Shown: one piece after another, positions 1 to 9,361 of the stretch
Layout: each line of letters starts with the position of its first letter
How positions within the stretch are numbered: position 1 is the stretch's first letter
Assembly: GCF_014203225.1 (NCBI RefSeq)
Contig: NZ_JACHIO010000003.1
Location: 124,001-188,000, forward strand
Direction of reading: 5' to 3'
Length of the DNA stretch: 64,000 nt
Source: Granulicella mallensis
Lineage (GTDB): Bacteria; Acidobacteriota; Terriglobia; Terriglobales; Acidobacteriaceae
Position numbers and translations under genes: made by a program
Notes under the pieces: model-generated
The model's database searches: none
Told to the model about the DNA's origin: nothing
What the model saw: only the letters and a program-made list of their open reading frames with translations

Positions 1-1107
1 TAAATCTTCTTGCATACATGAGAAGGACTCGACTATCGCTTCTACACGTTGACGGAACCTTGGGCCCATTAGATACTCGTAAATCATCTCTGCCTTCGTC
101 TGTTGACCAACTGCGATTAGGCGTGTCGAACTCACTTGCTGAAGGGTATGGCGCAGAATGGTCGCGACTGGCAATACACATTTCGGATGTGTGACCCACA
201 CGCCATCTATGACGTCGAATGTCTCAATTCCCTCTGGCAAGGTTTGAGAGACGAGAACAGACAAATCGGCTTTCGCCGTGCGCTGATCGTCTCGCAACTT
301 AGCTAGCCAACCGTTGCTCCAATTCTTGGTGCGCTTGGTTTCCCACAAGATGGTGCCACTCGTTATACCGCTGGCGTTACCGACGCGATGAAGTGTGTCT
401 CCACCGAACTCGCCTTTCGGTACTGGCTCTATGGTGTCGAACGGAAACTTAGCCCGAAGGGTTTGCTCCAATTCAAGCTCCTGCACTTCACCTTGCAACT
501 GCTGGGAACCCTGCTCAGCTTTCTGTTTAAGCTCTTCGATCTTCTGTTGCATCGAAGCGATGGTTTGATCTTTTTCCATCACCTTAAGGCGAAGGCCATC
601 TTCCGCTTCACGTTTCGCTTGCGAACGGACTTCGGTCAAACCGCTCTGGACCCGCTTCTCGATGGTCAGCTCCAATTCACGCTGTGCGTCATCCAGATCT
701 CGCTGCTTCTTGATGATGTCGGCCTGAGCCTTTTGAGCTTCAGCAAGTTTTTCGTCACGCGCCTTCAATACCTCCTGAAGTTCGCGGAGTTCTTGCGCTC
801 TCGACTCTAGCTCCGCGGCACTAGCCAGCTTCGCTTTCTTGGATTCTTCCGCGATGACCCGTGCCCGTTCGGCACGAAGCTGATCCGCGACTTGGTCAGC
901 GATTTGTGAGTCAAGTGTGCGTTTTTCTTCTGCGATTTGCCTCTCTTTGTCCCTCAGAGTCTGTTCACGCTTCGCGACATCAGCGTCTTTATCCGACATC
1001 TGTTTTTCATATTTTTGTCGGGTTGCCTCCAGCAGCGGCGCGGCCAAGGACTGCGTTAAGGGAAAGTCAGTTTTGCATTGGGGGCAAGTGATACTCGGTT
1101 CGGTCAT
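1..1107 (-). CDS. DUF2130 domain protein, C-terminus cut by window edge
   Basis: The reading frame runs from an ATG at 1107 to the left edge (about 369 codons, no stop seen). Its start overlaps the TGA of the helicase gene upstream (ATGA), so the two are probably translationally coupled. The protein opens with a Cys-x-x-Cys pair (CPQC, residues 8-11) resembling half a zinc ribbon. A long charged helical or coiled-coil stretch follows (about 30-220), then a globular part holding WETKRTKNW near residue 255 and a KLRDDQRTAKAD stretch. These match the DUF2130 family as I know it. The E-x-K pattern resembles PD-(D/E)xK nucleases; nuclease activity is inference. Function is unproven. The gene is incomplete only because of the window boundary. 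Confidence 0.85.
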   Translation of the reverse strand, partial: MTEPSITCPQCKTDFPLTQSLAAPLLEATRQKYEKQMSDKDADVAKREQTLRDKERQIAEEKRTLDSQIADQVADQLRAERARVIAEESKKAKLASAAELESRAQELRELQEVLKARDEKLAEAQKAQADIIKKQRDLDDAQRELELTIEKRVQSGLTEVRSQAKREAEDGLRLKVMEKDQTIASMQQKIEELKQKAEQGSQQLQGEVQELELEQTLRAKFPFDTIEPVPKGEFGGDTLHRVGNASGITSGTILWETKRTKNWSNGWLAKLRDDQRTAKADLSVLVSQTLPEGIETFDVIDGVWVTHPKCVLPVATILRHTLQQVSSTRLIAVGQQTKAEMIYEYLMGPRFRQRVEAIVESFSCMQEDL

Positions 1108-4019
1108 GTTAATCTCCAACGGATCGTAAATAGAGGAACCAATTCCTGTTTTTGTTTCAGCTTGCCCTCTATGTCGGCTATCAAGGTTTCTCGGCGTGCT
1201 TCTACCTCGTCCTGAGCGATGAAGAGATCTTTACGACGCTGATTGCGCGTTGATGTTAAGTCTCTTAGGCGGCGCTGATGTTCCAGCTTGTGCCGCAGGC
1301 CTGTAGAAGCGACCGACTCACGTCGCACCTCGCGAATCTCCTTATCGAGATCTTTAATCTCCTGCTCCAAGCCGAACTTGAGGTCTTCGGTCCAACGATC
1401 GAGTTTCTCGATCTCCGAGTCGAGCCACTTGCCGTTGCGAGACTCAAGATCGGCGAGAACTCTCTGCTGTTCTTTCTCCAGCTCGACGGCAAGCGTTTCT
1501 GGGGCTTCCAATAAGAGTGATTGGCCGGAGACAGCCCCAAGATCGAACAAACGCTTACAAGCGCTCGGCTCAAGCGGCTGCCCGTCATCCATGATTCCGG
1601 CGAGCAGAATATGATCCTCTGTTTCGAACCCGCTAAGGGTAAACCGGGAACAACTCAGCCATCCGCTCCGGGCAGGCAGAGACTCCAAGACAGCGATACG
1701 CTTACCGCTTCCGGACAGATCGAATTCCAAATCTACTTTCGGAGTCGGAAGCACGCAGCAGCTCCGCAGTACCTGCTGTGCCAGCGGGTGGCCGACGCGA
1801 TAGGTGTTGGCGTCCTCCACATTTTTGCCCATCCGGTAGGGACCGGGATTTACGGGCTGCGGGCTTTCGACGAAAACTGGGAACGGATCACGTTCCAAAT
1901 GGAAGGAGTGGCCTGGCGTATCGAAACGGGCGTAGGGGGCTAGGTAGAAGGCCGTAAGCCTCCAGAGCAGGTCTTGAAAACGCCCGAGGGATTGTCCGCT
2001 GGTTACGCGGACGCGCTCGATCACTTCCTGATCGAAGTTGTTGAGGAGCTGCTCGCTCGCGTCGCTACGGGCCTGGGATATCTGCGATTCGAGTTCCTGT
2101 TGCAACTGATCGAACTGCAACTCAATCTGTTCAGTTGTCCGGCACTTTTGGTAGATAGCAACGATGCGCTTCTCAAAGTCCACGCCGGATTCGACCACAC
2201 CAATTACCTCGTCGCTGGCACCGAATACGCCATCGAACAGCTTGAACTTCTCGGCGAGGAGCTGATAGACCCGAACATCAGCGGCATTTGCTCTGTTGAG
2301 GAAATTCACAACGACCACGTCGAACTTCTGTCCGTACCGGTGGCATCTTCCAATGCGCTGCTCGATCCGTTGGGGGTTCCACGGCATGTCGTAGTTGACG
2401 ACCAGATTGCAGAACTGGAGATTGATACCTTCCGCTGCCGCTTCTGTGGCAATCATGATGCTGGCCGTATCTCGGAAATGCTCGACCAAGGCTGCACGTT
2501 TGTCGGCGGTTGGTGAGCCGGTGATTCGGTCAGTCCCGGCGTGCTGTTTCATCCAGGCTTGATAAATAGACTGACTCTGGGGATCGGTGTTCGTGCCGTT
2601 GAAGAGCACAACCTTACCGAGGAACTCGGTCTTTTGCAGAAGATTGAAAAGATATTCTTGGGTACGACGAGATTCGGTAAAAATGATGGCTTTTTGTTGA
2701 AGAGCCCCGGTTCCGTCTGCCATGCGCGCCGTTCGCGCGGCTTCAAAACCACGTTGTAATGCCGTTAGCAACGCATCACCTTTGGAGTTGGTCTGAATCG
2801 CCTTGGCGAGAGCATGGAAGTGATGGAGTTTGTCCTTCTCAGCGCGAAGCTCAGCTAATTGCTCTGGCGAGAGCCGTTCAGGTGATTTCTTGCGGGCTTC
2901 GTCAGATTCCGATTCTGAACCTTCGTCCTCATCGATCCACTCATCTTGTACTTCCGGCAGCGTCTCAAAGTCTTCGGCTATTGAGGCAGGAACCTCTTCG
3001 GCCTGTTTTTGGAAAGCTTCTGCCGTTTCCAGCTTGGTCGCAAGCCCCAACAGTGTGTCAGAGATAGCGTAGGTCGATGAAGCAAGCAGCTTCCTAAGAA
3101 TGAGCGTCATGAGTTGCCTCTGGCTCGCTGGAAGTGCGTACAACTTGTCCCCCATGAGGTAATCGGAGACAACTTCATATAGTTGCTGCTCGGCGGCGCT
3201 TGGGTGAAACTCTTGAACCATCGCGTGCCGGTTGGTATACGGTACGTAGGCAAGGACCTGTCTGCGCAGAGTCCGTTGGCAGACTGGCCGAAGGCGTTGC
3301 TTTAGCGCGTCAAAGTCAGCTTTGCCCGCCAAACGGCCAAATTGTGCGCGAAAACTGCGAAGATCCCCGAACGTGAACTCATCGACGATACTGACAAGTC
3401 CGTAAAGCTCCAGAAGAGAGTTTTGTAGAGGCGTTGCCGTTAGCAAAACCTTCTGAAAGCCGCTCACGGCGTTTTTGATGGAGTTTGCGACCTTATTGCC
3501 CGGTTTGTAGACGTTCCTCAGTCGGTGGGCTTCGTCGATTACGACAAGATTCCACGGTGTGCTACGCACATACGGTTCCTTTGACCGTGCGAACTGAAAA
3601 GAGCAGATGATGATCTTGCCCTGCTGAAAAGGGTTTAGATTTCCGGCGCGGATCGCCTCATTGAAAGTCTTGGCCTCAAGGATGACACTCGGTAAGAAAA
3701 ACTTATCGAGCAGTTCCTGGCTCCATTGCTTTCGGAGGTTGGCGGGGCAGATGACAACCAACGCCCGCCGCCGCTCTGCCCAATGTTGAGCGAGCAGAAT
3801 GCCAGCTTCTATCGTCTTGCCGAGACCGACTTCGTCGGCCAGGATCGCTCCCTTTGACAGCGGGGACCGAAATGCAAAAAGTGCTGCCTCGATCTGGTGG
3901 GGATTTAGGTCGACTTGGGCATCTGAGAGCACAGACGCAAGTTTGTCGACATCATCCGAGCCCGACCTCTTGGTCAGAACGTGAGCGAAATACCGAGCGT
4001 GGTAATTTGTGAGGCTCAT
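1104..4019 (-). CDS. SNF2/RapA-type DEAD/DEAH helicase
   Basis: A superfamily 2 ATPase of 971 residues from the ATG at 4019; an in-frame TTG at 4046 would add nine residues. Visible motifs are motif I GLGKT (about residues 65-69), DEAH (about 162-165), TATPLQNS as motif III and QRIGRCHRYGQ as motif VI. This is the pattern of SNF2/RapA-like translocases that remodel protein-DNA complexes rather than unwind DNA. A charged acidic insert (EDEGSESESDE) separates the two RecA-like lobes, and the C-terminal ~200 residues are strongly helical. It overlaps the DUF2130 gene by 4 bp, so they form a pair. Large helicases of this type are frequent in defence islands, but nothing here proves a defence role. 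A plain chromatin-type or repair translocase is the alternative. Confidence 0.85.
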   Translation of the reverse strand: MSLTNYHARYFAHVLTKRSGSDDVDKLASVLSDAQVDLNPHQIEAALFAFRSPLSKGAILADEVGLGKTIEAGILLAQHWAERRRALVVICPANLRKQWSQELLDKFFLPSVILEAKTFNEAIRAGNLNPFQQGKIIICSFQFARSKEPYVRSTPWNLVVIDEAHRLRNVYKPGNKVANSIKNAVSGFQKVLLTATPLQNSLLELYGLVSIVDEFTFGDLRSFRAQFGRLAGKADFDALKQRLRPVCQRTLRRQVLAYVPYTNRHAMVQEFHPSAAEQQLYEVVSDYLMGDKLYALPASQRQLMTLILRKLLASSTYAISDTLLGLATKLETAEAFQKQAEEVPASIAEDFETLPEVQDEWIDEDEGSESESDEARKKSPERLSPEQLAELRAEKDKLHHFHALAKAIQTNSKGDALLTALQRGFEAARTARMADGTGALQQKAIIFTESRRTQEYLFNLLQKTEFLGKVVLFNGTNTDPQSQSIYQAWMKQHAGTDRITGSPTADKRAALVEHFRDTASIMIATEAAAEGINLQFCNLVVNYDMPWNPQRIEQRIGRCHRYGQKFDVVVVNFLNRANAADVRVYQLLAEKFKLFDGVFGASDEVIGVVESGVDFEKRIVAIYQKCRTTEQIELQFDQLQQELESQISQARSDASEQLLNNFDQEVIERVRVTSGQSLGRFQDLLWRLTAFYLAPYARFDTPGHSFHLERDPFPVFVESPQPVNPGPYRMGKNVEDANTYRVGHPLAQQVLRSCCVLPTPKVDLEFDLSGSGKRIAVLESLPARSGWLSCSRFTLSGFETEDHILLAGIMDDGQPLEPSACKRLFDLGAVSGQSLLLEAPETLAVELEKEQQRVLADLESRNGKWLDSEIEKLDRWTEDLKFGLEQEIKDLDKEIREVRRESVASTGLRHKLEHQRRLRDLTSTRNQRRKDLFIAQDEVEARRETLIADIEGKLKQKQELVPLFTIRWRLT

Positions 4020-4235
4020 CTTTGGAATGACAAACTGCGGCAGCAAACCGCGCTTCAGTATCCAAGTCGACGACTCGGCTCTGATGCGCTTCAGCTACCC
4101 CGTAAAGCAACGGATACATTTGACCTCTATGATATGCCGTCCGGCACCGCAATCGTGAATGCGAGGTAGCTGTTAAATCACTAAACCTGAGGGAATAAGG
4201 GCCGGTTCCCAAAACACGCCAAAATCCTCGAAAAG

Positions 4236-4338
4236 GGGAAGGTGCAGGAGGAGGAACTGGACTCCTGCCGCGCTGCCGGCGGGCGGGGGCCGGACCAGCG
4301 GGATGAGGGTGCAGGGAGAAACCAAAGCGGGTTCTCCC
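4236..4338. repeat. Structured repeat, copy A (partner at 53086)
   Basis: About 100 bp that align closely with 53086-53180 in the same orientation. Shared blocks include GAAGGTGCAG, GACTCCTGCCGCGC and GTGCAGGGAG followed by CAAAGCGG. In this copy GCAGGGAGAA (4311-4320) pairs perfectly with TTCTCCCTGC (4332-4341), with CAAAGCGG in the loop. GCAGGAG (4244-4250) pairs with CTCCTGC (4262-4268). It lies beyond the terminator of the parB 3' part, in the 360 bp gap before the helicase gene. The rest of that gap (4020-4235) shows no gene I can support. Function unknown; an RNA, a recombination scar or a plasmid maintenance site are all possible. Confidence 0.6.
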
Positions 4339-4362
4339 TGCCGCTTTTCGGGAGCCTGAGAC

Positions 4363-4392
4363 GAAAAAAGGACCCCGGACGAATCCGGGGCC
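4363..4392 (-). terminator. Rho-independent terminator after parB
   Basis: On the minus strand GGCCCCGGA pairs with TCCGGGGTCC across a four-base loop, followed by TTTTTT. It sits 15 bp past the parB stop at 4407, so it ends the parB transcript. Confidence 0.85.
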
Positions 4393-4406
4393 ACAATGGA
4401 GCAGGG

Positions 4407-5801
4407 TTAGGCAGCTTTCTTTCGTGTCAGTTCCCTCTTGAGCGGGGCCTTTACCGCCGTCGGCGTCTTCTTGGTCGGCGCGTCGGCCTTGGCCTTGATG
4501 GCCTTGGGCTTTTTCGGTGCGAATACCTGCTCAGCCTCGGTAAGGAGGTCGGGCTGGTTCTCGTGAGGGATGCCGATGCGGTCGGAGAGAACGAGGCGCA
4601 GGGCGAGGCCGGTTAGCTTCTCGTCAGCGGTTCCATCCAGTGCGGCCAACACGATCTCATCCTCAGACTGTTGCGCGTTCTCATCGCCGTTTGCGAAGTG
4701 AGTCGCAACCTCCTCAAGGAAGCTGTAGTCCAGGTGGATGAGCAAGCGAAGGAAGATGCGCATCTGTGCCGCGCTGAACGATGCCGGAGCATGTTCGATG
4801 ATGCGGTCGAAGATGGCAACCCGTGCCTTGCGCTGTTTTTCGCGGCGGGTCTGCTCGGCCTCGTATTCCTTCTGTTGACGCTCGAACTCGACTTTGCGTT
4901 CCTCCTCGTTGCGCTCCTGCTCGGCCTTGTACTCTGCCACGCGTTGCTCGTGTTCGGCTTCGCGCTGCGCTGCCTCCTCTTCCGTCTCCTGTTCGGGCGC
5001 TGGTGCCATGACGGGCGGCGGTGCGACCACCTCGCCGGGCCGGTGGTTGGTGTGTACCGGGCACTCCGTGTCGAGGCAAACCGTCACCGTGTATCCGGCG
5101 TGTTTTCCGAAGACAATGATTGCGCCTTTGGCACTTGGGCAGGGTGGCTCGGCGTCGGGGTTATCCGGCTCCGCAAGTTCGCGGTACTGATGTTTCTGCA
5201 ACGCACCGGGACGCTGTTCTTTTGGAGCTCGCCAAGCGGTTTCGATGCTGACAAGCTCAGGACGCGCGGCAATCTCGCGGTCGATGTGCGCCGTCACTTT
5301 GGCTTGGAAGCATGGCGCGTCAAGGCATTGGTCACCCTGCACGTCCGCAAACAGGCTGGTATTGAAACCGCTGCGGCGTGGGCAAGCCACGCAAGCTCCG
5401 GCCTCTGGTTTGAGGTTCGGGTCTTCCCTGTCGAACGGTGCCTCGGCAAGATTCAGGTAGAGGTTGGCCTGAATCCATGCGCTAAGGTGTTTCGCGGGAA
5501 GCAGGTGCGCTTCTTTGTCCTGCCAGTCCTTGCGCCAGCAATTCTCGAACGCGTCGGCTTGATGCTCCTGCGGTAGCCGGGCGATGAGGTTGGCATGGCT
5601 TGCCGTGATGCGCTCCTGCGCGAACGCCTCGGCAACCGTGGGAATCAACTGCAAGAGGGACAAACGAGCATAGACGTGTGCTGCGCTCTTACCGGATTTG
5701 GAGACAAGGGCGGCAACGTCGTAGCCGGGGAGGTCTAAGAGACGCTGAAAGCCTTGCGCCTCTTCGTAAGGGTGAACGTCCACGCGCTGCGAGTTTTCGA
5801 C
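4407..5801 (-). pseudogene. parB: parB, 3' part (split by transposon)
   Basis: This is the C-terminal ~465 residues of a ParB/RepB/Spo0J partition protein. It begins with VENSQRVDVHPYEEA, the segment that normally follows the ParB nuclease-like box. The helix-turn-helix region comes next (KSGKSAAHVYARLSLLQLI), then a cysteine-bearing middle part (CVACPRRSG), an Arg/Glu-rich coiled coil and a Lys/Ala-rich tail. The ParB-box domain is absent here and lies at 11714-12061, beyond a Tn554-type element. The frame upstream of GTC at 5801 stops at once (TAA 5804-5802). A GTG at 5783 could start a truncated protein of 458 residues, but it would lack the CTP-binding/ParB-box domain. As it stands parB should be non-functional unless another copy exists outside the window. 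Confidence 0.9.
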
Positions 5802-5812
5802 TTATCTTTAGT
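5798..5812 (+). repeat. Transposon left-end repeat
   Basis: CGACTTATCTTTAGT lies at the left junction. It matches, inverted, 11766-11780 at the right junction (13 of 15 bases). A further direct copy, TTATCTGTAGT, is at 5870-5880. These are likely recombinase-binding or crossover sequences of the element. Confidence 0.55.
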
Positions 5813-5898
5813 CCTTTAGAAGCTGTCAATGACGTCCACGACGATGGGTTCTTGAACGTGGTGGAAACTTTATCTGTAGTCATCTGTGACGTAGATCA

Positions 5899-5943
5899 GC
5901 CAGCATGGGCGCGGTGAGCGTAGCGAACTGCGCCCATGCTGGC
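5899..5943. other. Perfect inverted repeat upstream of tnpA
   Basis: GCCAGCATGGGCGC (5899-5912) is repeated exactly inverted at 5930-5943 with a 17-base loop, ending 25 bp before the tnpA start. It could form a strong hairpin that limits read-through or translation of tnpA, or serve as a protein-binding site. No T-run follows, so an ordinary terminator is less likely. Confidence 0.6.
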
Positions 5944-5968
5944 TCGTGCCTGGCTCTGGAGGCAGGAC

Positions 5969-7030
5969 ATGGTAAGAGTGCAAAAAATCAGGGTCCCGGA
6001 TACGGGGCGTCTGAGTTGGATCGTCATCGACGGGGAGCATATCCCGGTCGATGTAGTGAACGAGTACCTCGTTTATCTCCATCGTCTCGAAAGGTCGCCG
6101 AACACGGTTAGAGCGTATGCGCATCATTTGCAGGCCTACTGGGATTTTCTGCTCGAGCAACAGCATAACTGGCGAGATCTGAAGCTGCCTCAACTTGCGG
6201 AGTTCGTAAGTTGGGTGCGACATACGACACGAGCTGGCGGTGGACATCGTTCCGACGCCACAATCAATTTGATCCTGGCAGCTATCAGCTCGTTCTACGA
6301 ATATCAGGACAGGCTTGGCGTGGAGACGGCGATCAGCCGCTCCCGGCGCTTAGGGGCGAAGAGTCCTTACAAGCCCTTCCTGCACCATATCAGCCGAACA
6401 CAATCGTTGCGACATGCTGTGGTCCGGGTGAAGGCGATCAAGCGCCTGCCACGCGTGTTCTCACCTTCCGAGGTTCAATCTTTACTCGATTCCTGCACAC
6501 GTCTGCGGGATCGATTCCTTCTGTGCCTGCTGCACGAGAGCGGGATGCGGATCGGGCAAGCTCTGGGCCTTCGTCATGCCGACATCCGGTCTTACGATGG
6601 CGCGATCGATATCGTGCCACGCGCAAACAGTAACGGCGCTCTTGCAAAATCTCGCTCGCCGTATGTGGTGCATGTCTCGAAACAGGCGATGGCACTCTAT
6701 GCAGACTACCTGATTCATGAGTATGGAGAGATTTCGCACGACTATGTTTTCGTGAACTGGTGGGGTGGCCAAGTCGGTGCTCCGATGCGGTATGCAACGG
6801 CCATCGATCTGTTCCGCCAACTCTCGAAGAGGACGGGGCTTCGGGCAACGCCGCATATGTTCCGCCACACCCATGCAACCGATCTCCTGCGGGCTGGATG
6901 GGACGCGGCCTATGTACAGCGACGGCTGGGGCACGCGCATATACAAACAACCGTCAGCACCTATGCCCACTTGTCTGCGGAAGACATGGGCGAGATGTTC
7001 GAGCGTTACCAAAAGGAGCGTGAGCGATGA
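5969..7030 (+). CDS. tnpA: Tn554-type transposase A, tyrosine recombinase
   Basis: A tyrosine recombinase of 353 residues that cuts and rejoins the transposon ends. The start is the ATG at 5969, with GGAGG at 5958-5962 six bases ahead; a longer frame from 5936 lacks such a site. An N-terminal SAM-like core-binding domain (about 30-125) contains RSPNTVRAYAHHL. The catalytic part has Arg in GMRIGQ (about residue 194), H-x-x-R in HMFRH (about 296-299), His in LGHAH (about 322) and the nucleophile Tyr in STYAHLS (about 332). All catalytic residues are present, so the enzyme looks active. Its stop overlaps the tnpB start (ATGA), and gene order and size match Tn554 TnpA. Confidence 0.92.
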   Translation: MVRVQKIRVPDTGRLSWIVIDGEHIPVDVVNEYLVYLHRLERSPNTVRAYAHHLQAYWDFLLEQQHNWRDLKLPQLAEFVSWVRHTTRAGGGHRSDATINLILAAISSFYEYQDRLGVETAISRSRRLGAKSPYKPFLHHISRTQSLRHAVVRVKAIKRLPRVFSPSEVQSLLDSCTRLRDRFLLCLLHESGMRIGQALGLRHADIRSYDGAIDIVPRANSNGALAKSRSPYVVHVSKQAMALYADYLIHEYGEISHDYVFVNWWGGQVGAPMRYATAIDLFRQLSKRTGLRATPHMFRHTHATDLLRAGWDAAYVQRRLGHAHIQTTVSTYAHLSAEDMGEMFERYQKERER

Positions 7031-8859
7031 TCACCAATGCAGTCTGGAACCGTGCAACTCAGATCAAGCTTCTCGCTGAACTACAGGGCTTTTGGGCTGA
7101 TGACCTATGGGACATGCACCACAGCCCCGTGAAGGACTTGTCTCCCAGTGCGAGGCAGCGCCGTCTGCGTTTCCGGTGTAAGTCTACGGCGATCAACGGC
7201 GAGCTGAAGTACCTCTGCTGGAAGAAGTTCTCCAGCGGTGAATGGCGGAGCACTCAGGAGATCTCCCGTGTTCATCGGATGATTCACTGGTTGAATAGCA
7301 TGCCAACCTTACCGTCCTCTCTTCTGGAAAAGGACTTCAGTGTTTGGCGGGACCTCTATCGGACTTATCTGACCGAGCTGGGACAATACAAAACGGGCAC
7401 GACGAGTCGCATGGATGTTGAGCAGCGCCCCCGTGTCACAGGCCGGGACAGTAGCTTCGTCAGCACGCTGCGGCAGGCTTGTATCCTACTCAGGCAGGCC
7501 TATGATCTTCGCCCTGATCGCGAGAAAGATATCTGGGATCTGAAACGGATGGGGGTACCTACTAACCTCTCGCAATCAAACGTAAAGCTGAGCTTCCTGG
7601 TGATCAAACAGGCATGGCTTCGGACTGCGGTCAAGTCCTATCTGAGCTACTGTCTGCCGCTCTACTCAGCGAGCACATGCCGAACTCGAGTGCAGTCGAT
7701 GGCATGCTTCTCCAACTTCCTCGCGATGGAGAAACCGCCGGTGACGACAAGGTCGATCACACGCAGATTGCTTCTCGAATATCTTACCTATCTCCAAGGC
7801 AAAGTACGCACGGCGACCAGCAAGAATCACGTACTCACTCTGCGGAACTTCCTTGAGATGGCGCATCGGGAAGGATGGCTCACAATCGGACCAGATCGCA
7901 TGATCTATGACGAAGAGGTGCCCCAGCCAGCGAAACATCAGCCGCGTTATCTGCCCGCGACAGTGCTGGATCAATTGAATTCACACCTTGGAGATCTAAA
8001 ACCGCCCTGGAGGCGCAAAATACTTATCCTCCAGGAGTGCGGGATGCGGATCAGCGAGTTGCTGCAGCTTCCAGTTGATTGCCTCACGCAAGATGCACGG
8101 GGTGTCCACTACCTGCGGTATATGCAAGGGAAGGTGAAACGGGAGAATGCCATCCCCATTTCACTGGAGATCGCCCGCATCATCCTGGAGCAGCAGGCCG
8201 AAGGGCGCAATCGTGACAAGCCTTCGATGTGGCTCTTCCCGAATGAGCGAGGAGGAGTGATCAAGCAGGCCACCTTCGCGCATCGAATCAACCGGCTGGC
8301 CTATGACCACGACATCAGGGATGCGACAGGAAAGTTGTTTCGCTTCCAGTCACACCAGTTCCGTCACACCGTTGGAACGCGCATGATCAATCTTGGCGTA
8401 CCGCACCACATCATCCAACGCTATCTCGGTCACAAGGGCCCGGAGATGACGAGCCGGTACGCCCACATCCACGATGTCACGATGCAGGACAAGTTGTCGG
8501 AGTACTTGAAAGGCACGCTAATCGACGTGACAGGCAAGCCAGTCCCAGAGGACGGGATGAACGACAGCGCCGATCTCCAGTGGTTTACTCGCAGCGTCCT
8601 TGCGCAGGCTCTGACGAACGGCTATTGCGCGATCCCAATCGTCGCCGGTCCCTGTCCACATCCGAACGCCTGCCTCAACTGCGCTCACTTCCGAACGGAC
8701 GCAACCTTCCTCGAAGTGCATCGAGCCGAACTCCACGAGACGGAGCGAGTCATCGCGAAAGCGGATGCGAATGGTTGGGTGCGACAGAGTGAGATGAACG
8801 AGCGAAAACGAACAAGCCTCATCAACATCGTCACAACCCTGGAGGCCAACCATGGTTAG
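7027..8859 (+). CDS. tnpB: Tn554-type transposase B, tyrosine recombinase
   Basis: The second, larger recombinase of the element (610 residues), overlapping tnpA by 4 bp. It has a long N-terminal region (1-200), a core-binding domain (about 200-280) and a catalytic domain with GMRISE (Arg341), HQFRH (His443, Arg446), LGHKG (His469) and Tyr478. The C-terminal tail has CPHPNACLNC, a cysteine pattern seen in Tn554 TnpB proteins that may bind zinc. In Tn554 both TnpA and TnpB are required for transposition. The gene looks intact. Confidence 0.92.
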   Translation: MITNAVWNRATQIKLLAELQGFWADDLWDMHHSPVKDLSPSARQRRLRFRCKSTAINGELKYLCWKKFSSGEWRSTQEISRVHRMIHWLNSMPTLPSSLLEKDFSVWRDLYRTYLTELGQYKTGTTSRMDVEQRPRVTGRDSSFVSTLRQACILLRQAYDLRPDREKDIWDLKRMGVPTNLSQSNVKLSFLVIKQAWLRTAVKSYLSYCLPLYSASTCRTRVQSMACFSNFLAMEKPPVTTRSITRRLLLEYLTYLQGKVRTATSKNHVLTLRNFLEMAHREGWLTIGPDRMIYDEEVPQPAKHQPRYLPATVLDQLNSHLGDLKPPWRRKILILQECGMRISELLQLPVDCLTQDARGVHYLRYMQGKVKRENAIPISLEIARIILEQQAEGRNRDKPSMWLFPNERGGVIKQATFAHRINRLAYDHDIRDATGKLFRFQSHQFRHTVGTRMINLGVPHHIIQRYLGHKGPEMTSRYAHIHDVTMQDKLSEYLKGTLIDVTGKPVPEDGMNDSADLQWFTRSVLAQALTNGYCAIPIVAGPCPHPNACLNCAHFRTDATFLEVHRAELHETERVIAKADANGWVRQSEMNERKRTSLINIVTTLEANHG

Positions 8860-9301
8860 GAATACGGATGGACTAAAGCGCAGTGCCCGGTCTCGCAGCG
8901 AGGATGCGACGCAGCGTGCCACGGCAGCGATCCTGCTGATGCAGGCTGAAGAAGTGGAGATCAACTTCCGCAGCGTCGCCGCGCGTGCGAAAGTATCGAC
9001 GGCCTGGCTCTACGGAACGAAGTCCCTCCGGGACAAGATCATGAAGATTCGTACGACCTCGCCAGCTGCTGCGGGCGATAATCTGCAACATCGGCAGCGG
9101 CTCTCGCACGAACGAGTCGTGGCGACTCTCCGACTCCGCATTCGGACGTTGGAGGAAATCAATCGCGAGCTGAAAGAGCAACTCGAAGCCGCCTACGGCA
9201 GACTTGCGGTTGTACAGACGAAGCTGAGTTCTTGCACCGAACGTCAAAATGATGCGTTAATCACTTGCGATCGATGCTCCGAGGCATTCCGGGGTACGTA
9301 G
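8852..9301 (+). CDS. tnpC: Tn554-type TnpC (DUF6262-like)
   Basis: A basic protein of 149 residues overlapping tnpB by 8 bp. The first ~65 residues contain a predicted DNA-binding turn (VNFRSVAARAKVSTAWLYG-like segment near 40-55). The second half is an amphipathic coiled coil (LRIRTLEEINRELKEQLEAAY region). Tn554 TnpC is a small accessory factor that affects transposition frequency and orientation. The same place and size here support the assignment. Confidence 0.85.
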   Translation: MVRNTDGLKRSARSRSEDATQRATAAILLMQAEEVEINFRSVAARAKVSTAWLYGTKSLRDKIMKIRTTSPAAAGDNLQHRQRLSHERVVATLRLRIRTLEEINRELKEQLEAAYGRLAVVQTKLSSCTERQNDALITCDRCSEAFRGT

Positions 9302-9361
9302 TTGCCGCAAATGCGACTTTTCAGGCCTTTCGATTGGGCCCAGTCGGCCTAAAATGGTGGC

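Noticed and set aside
4671-5576. 301-codon plus-strand frame opposite parB
   Set aside because: It is the antisense shadow of the ParB coding region; the real product is on the minus strand.
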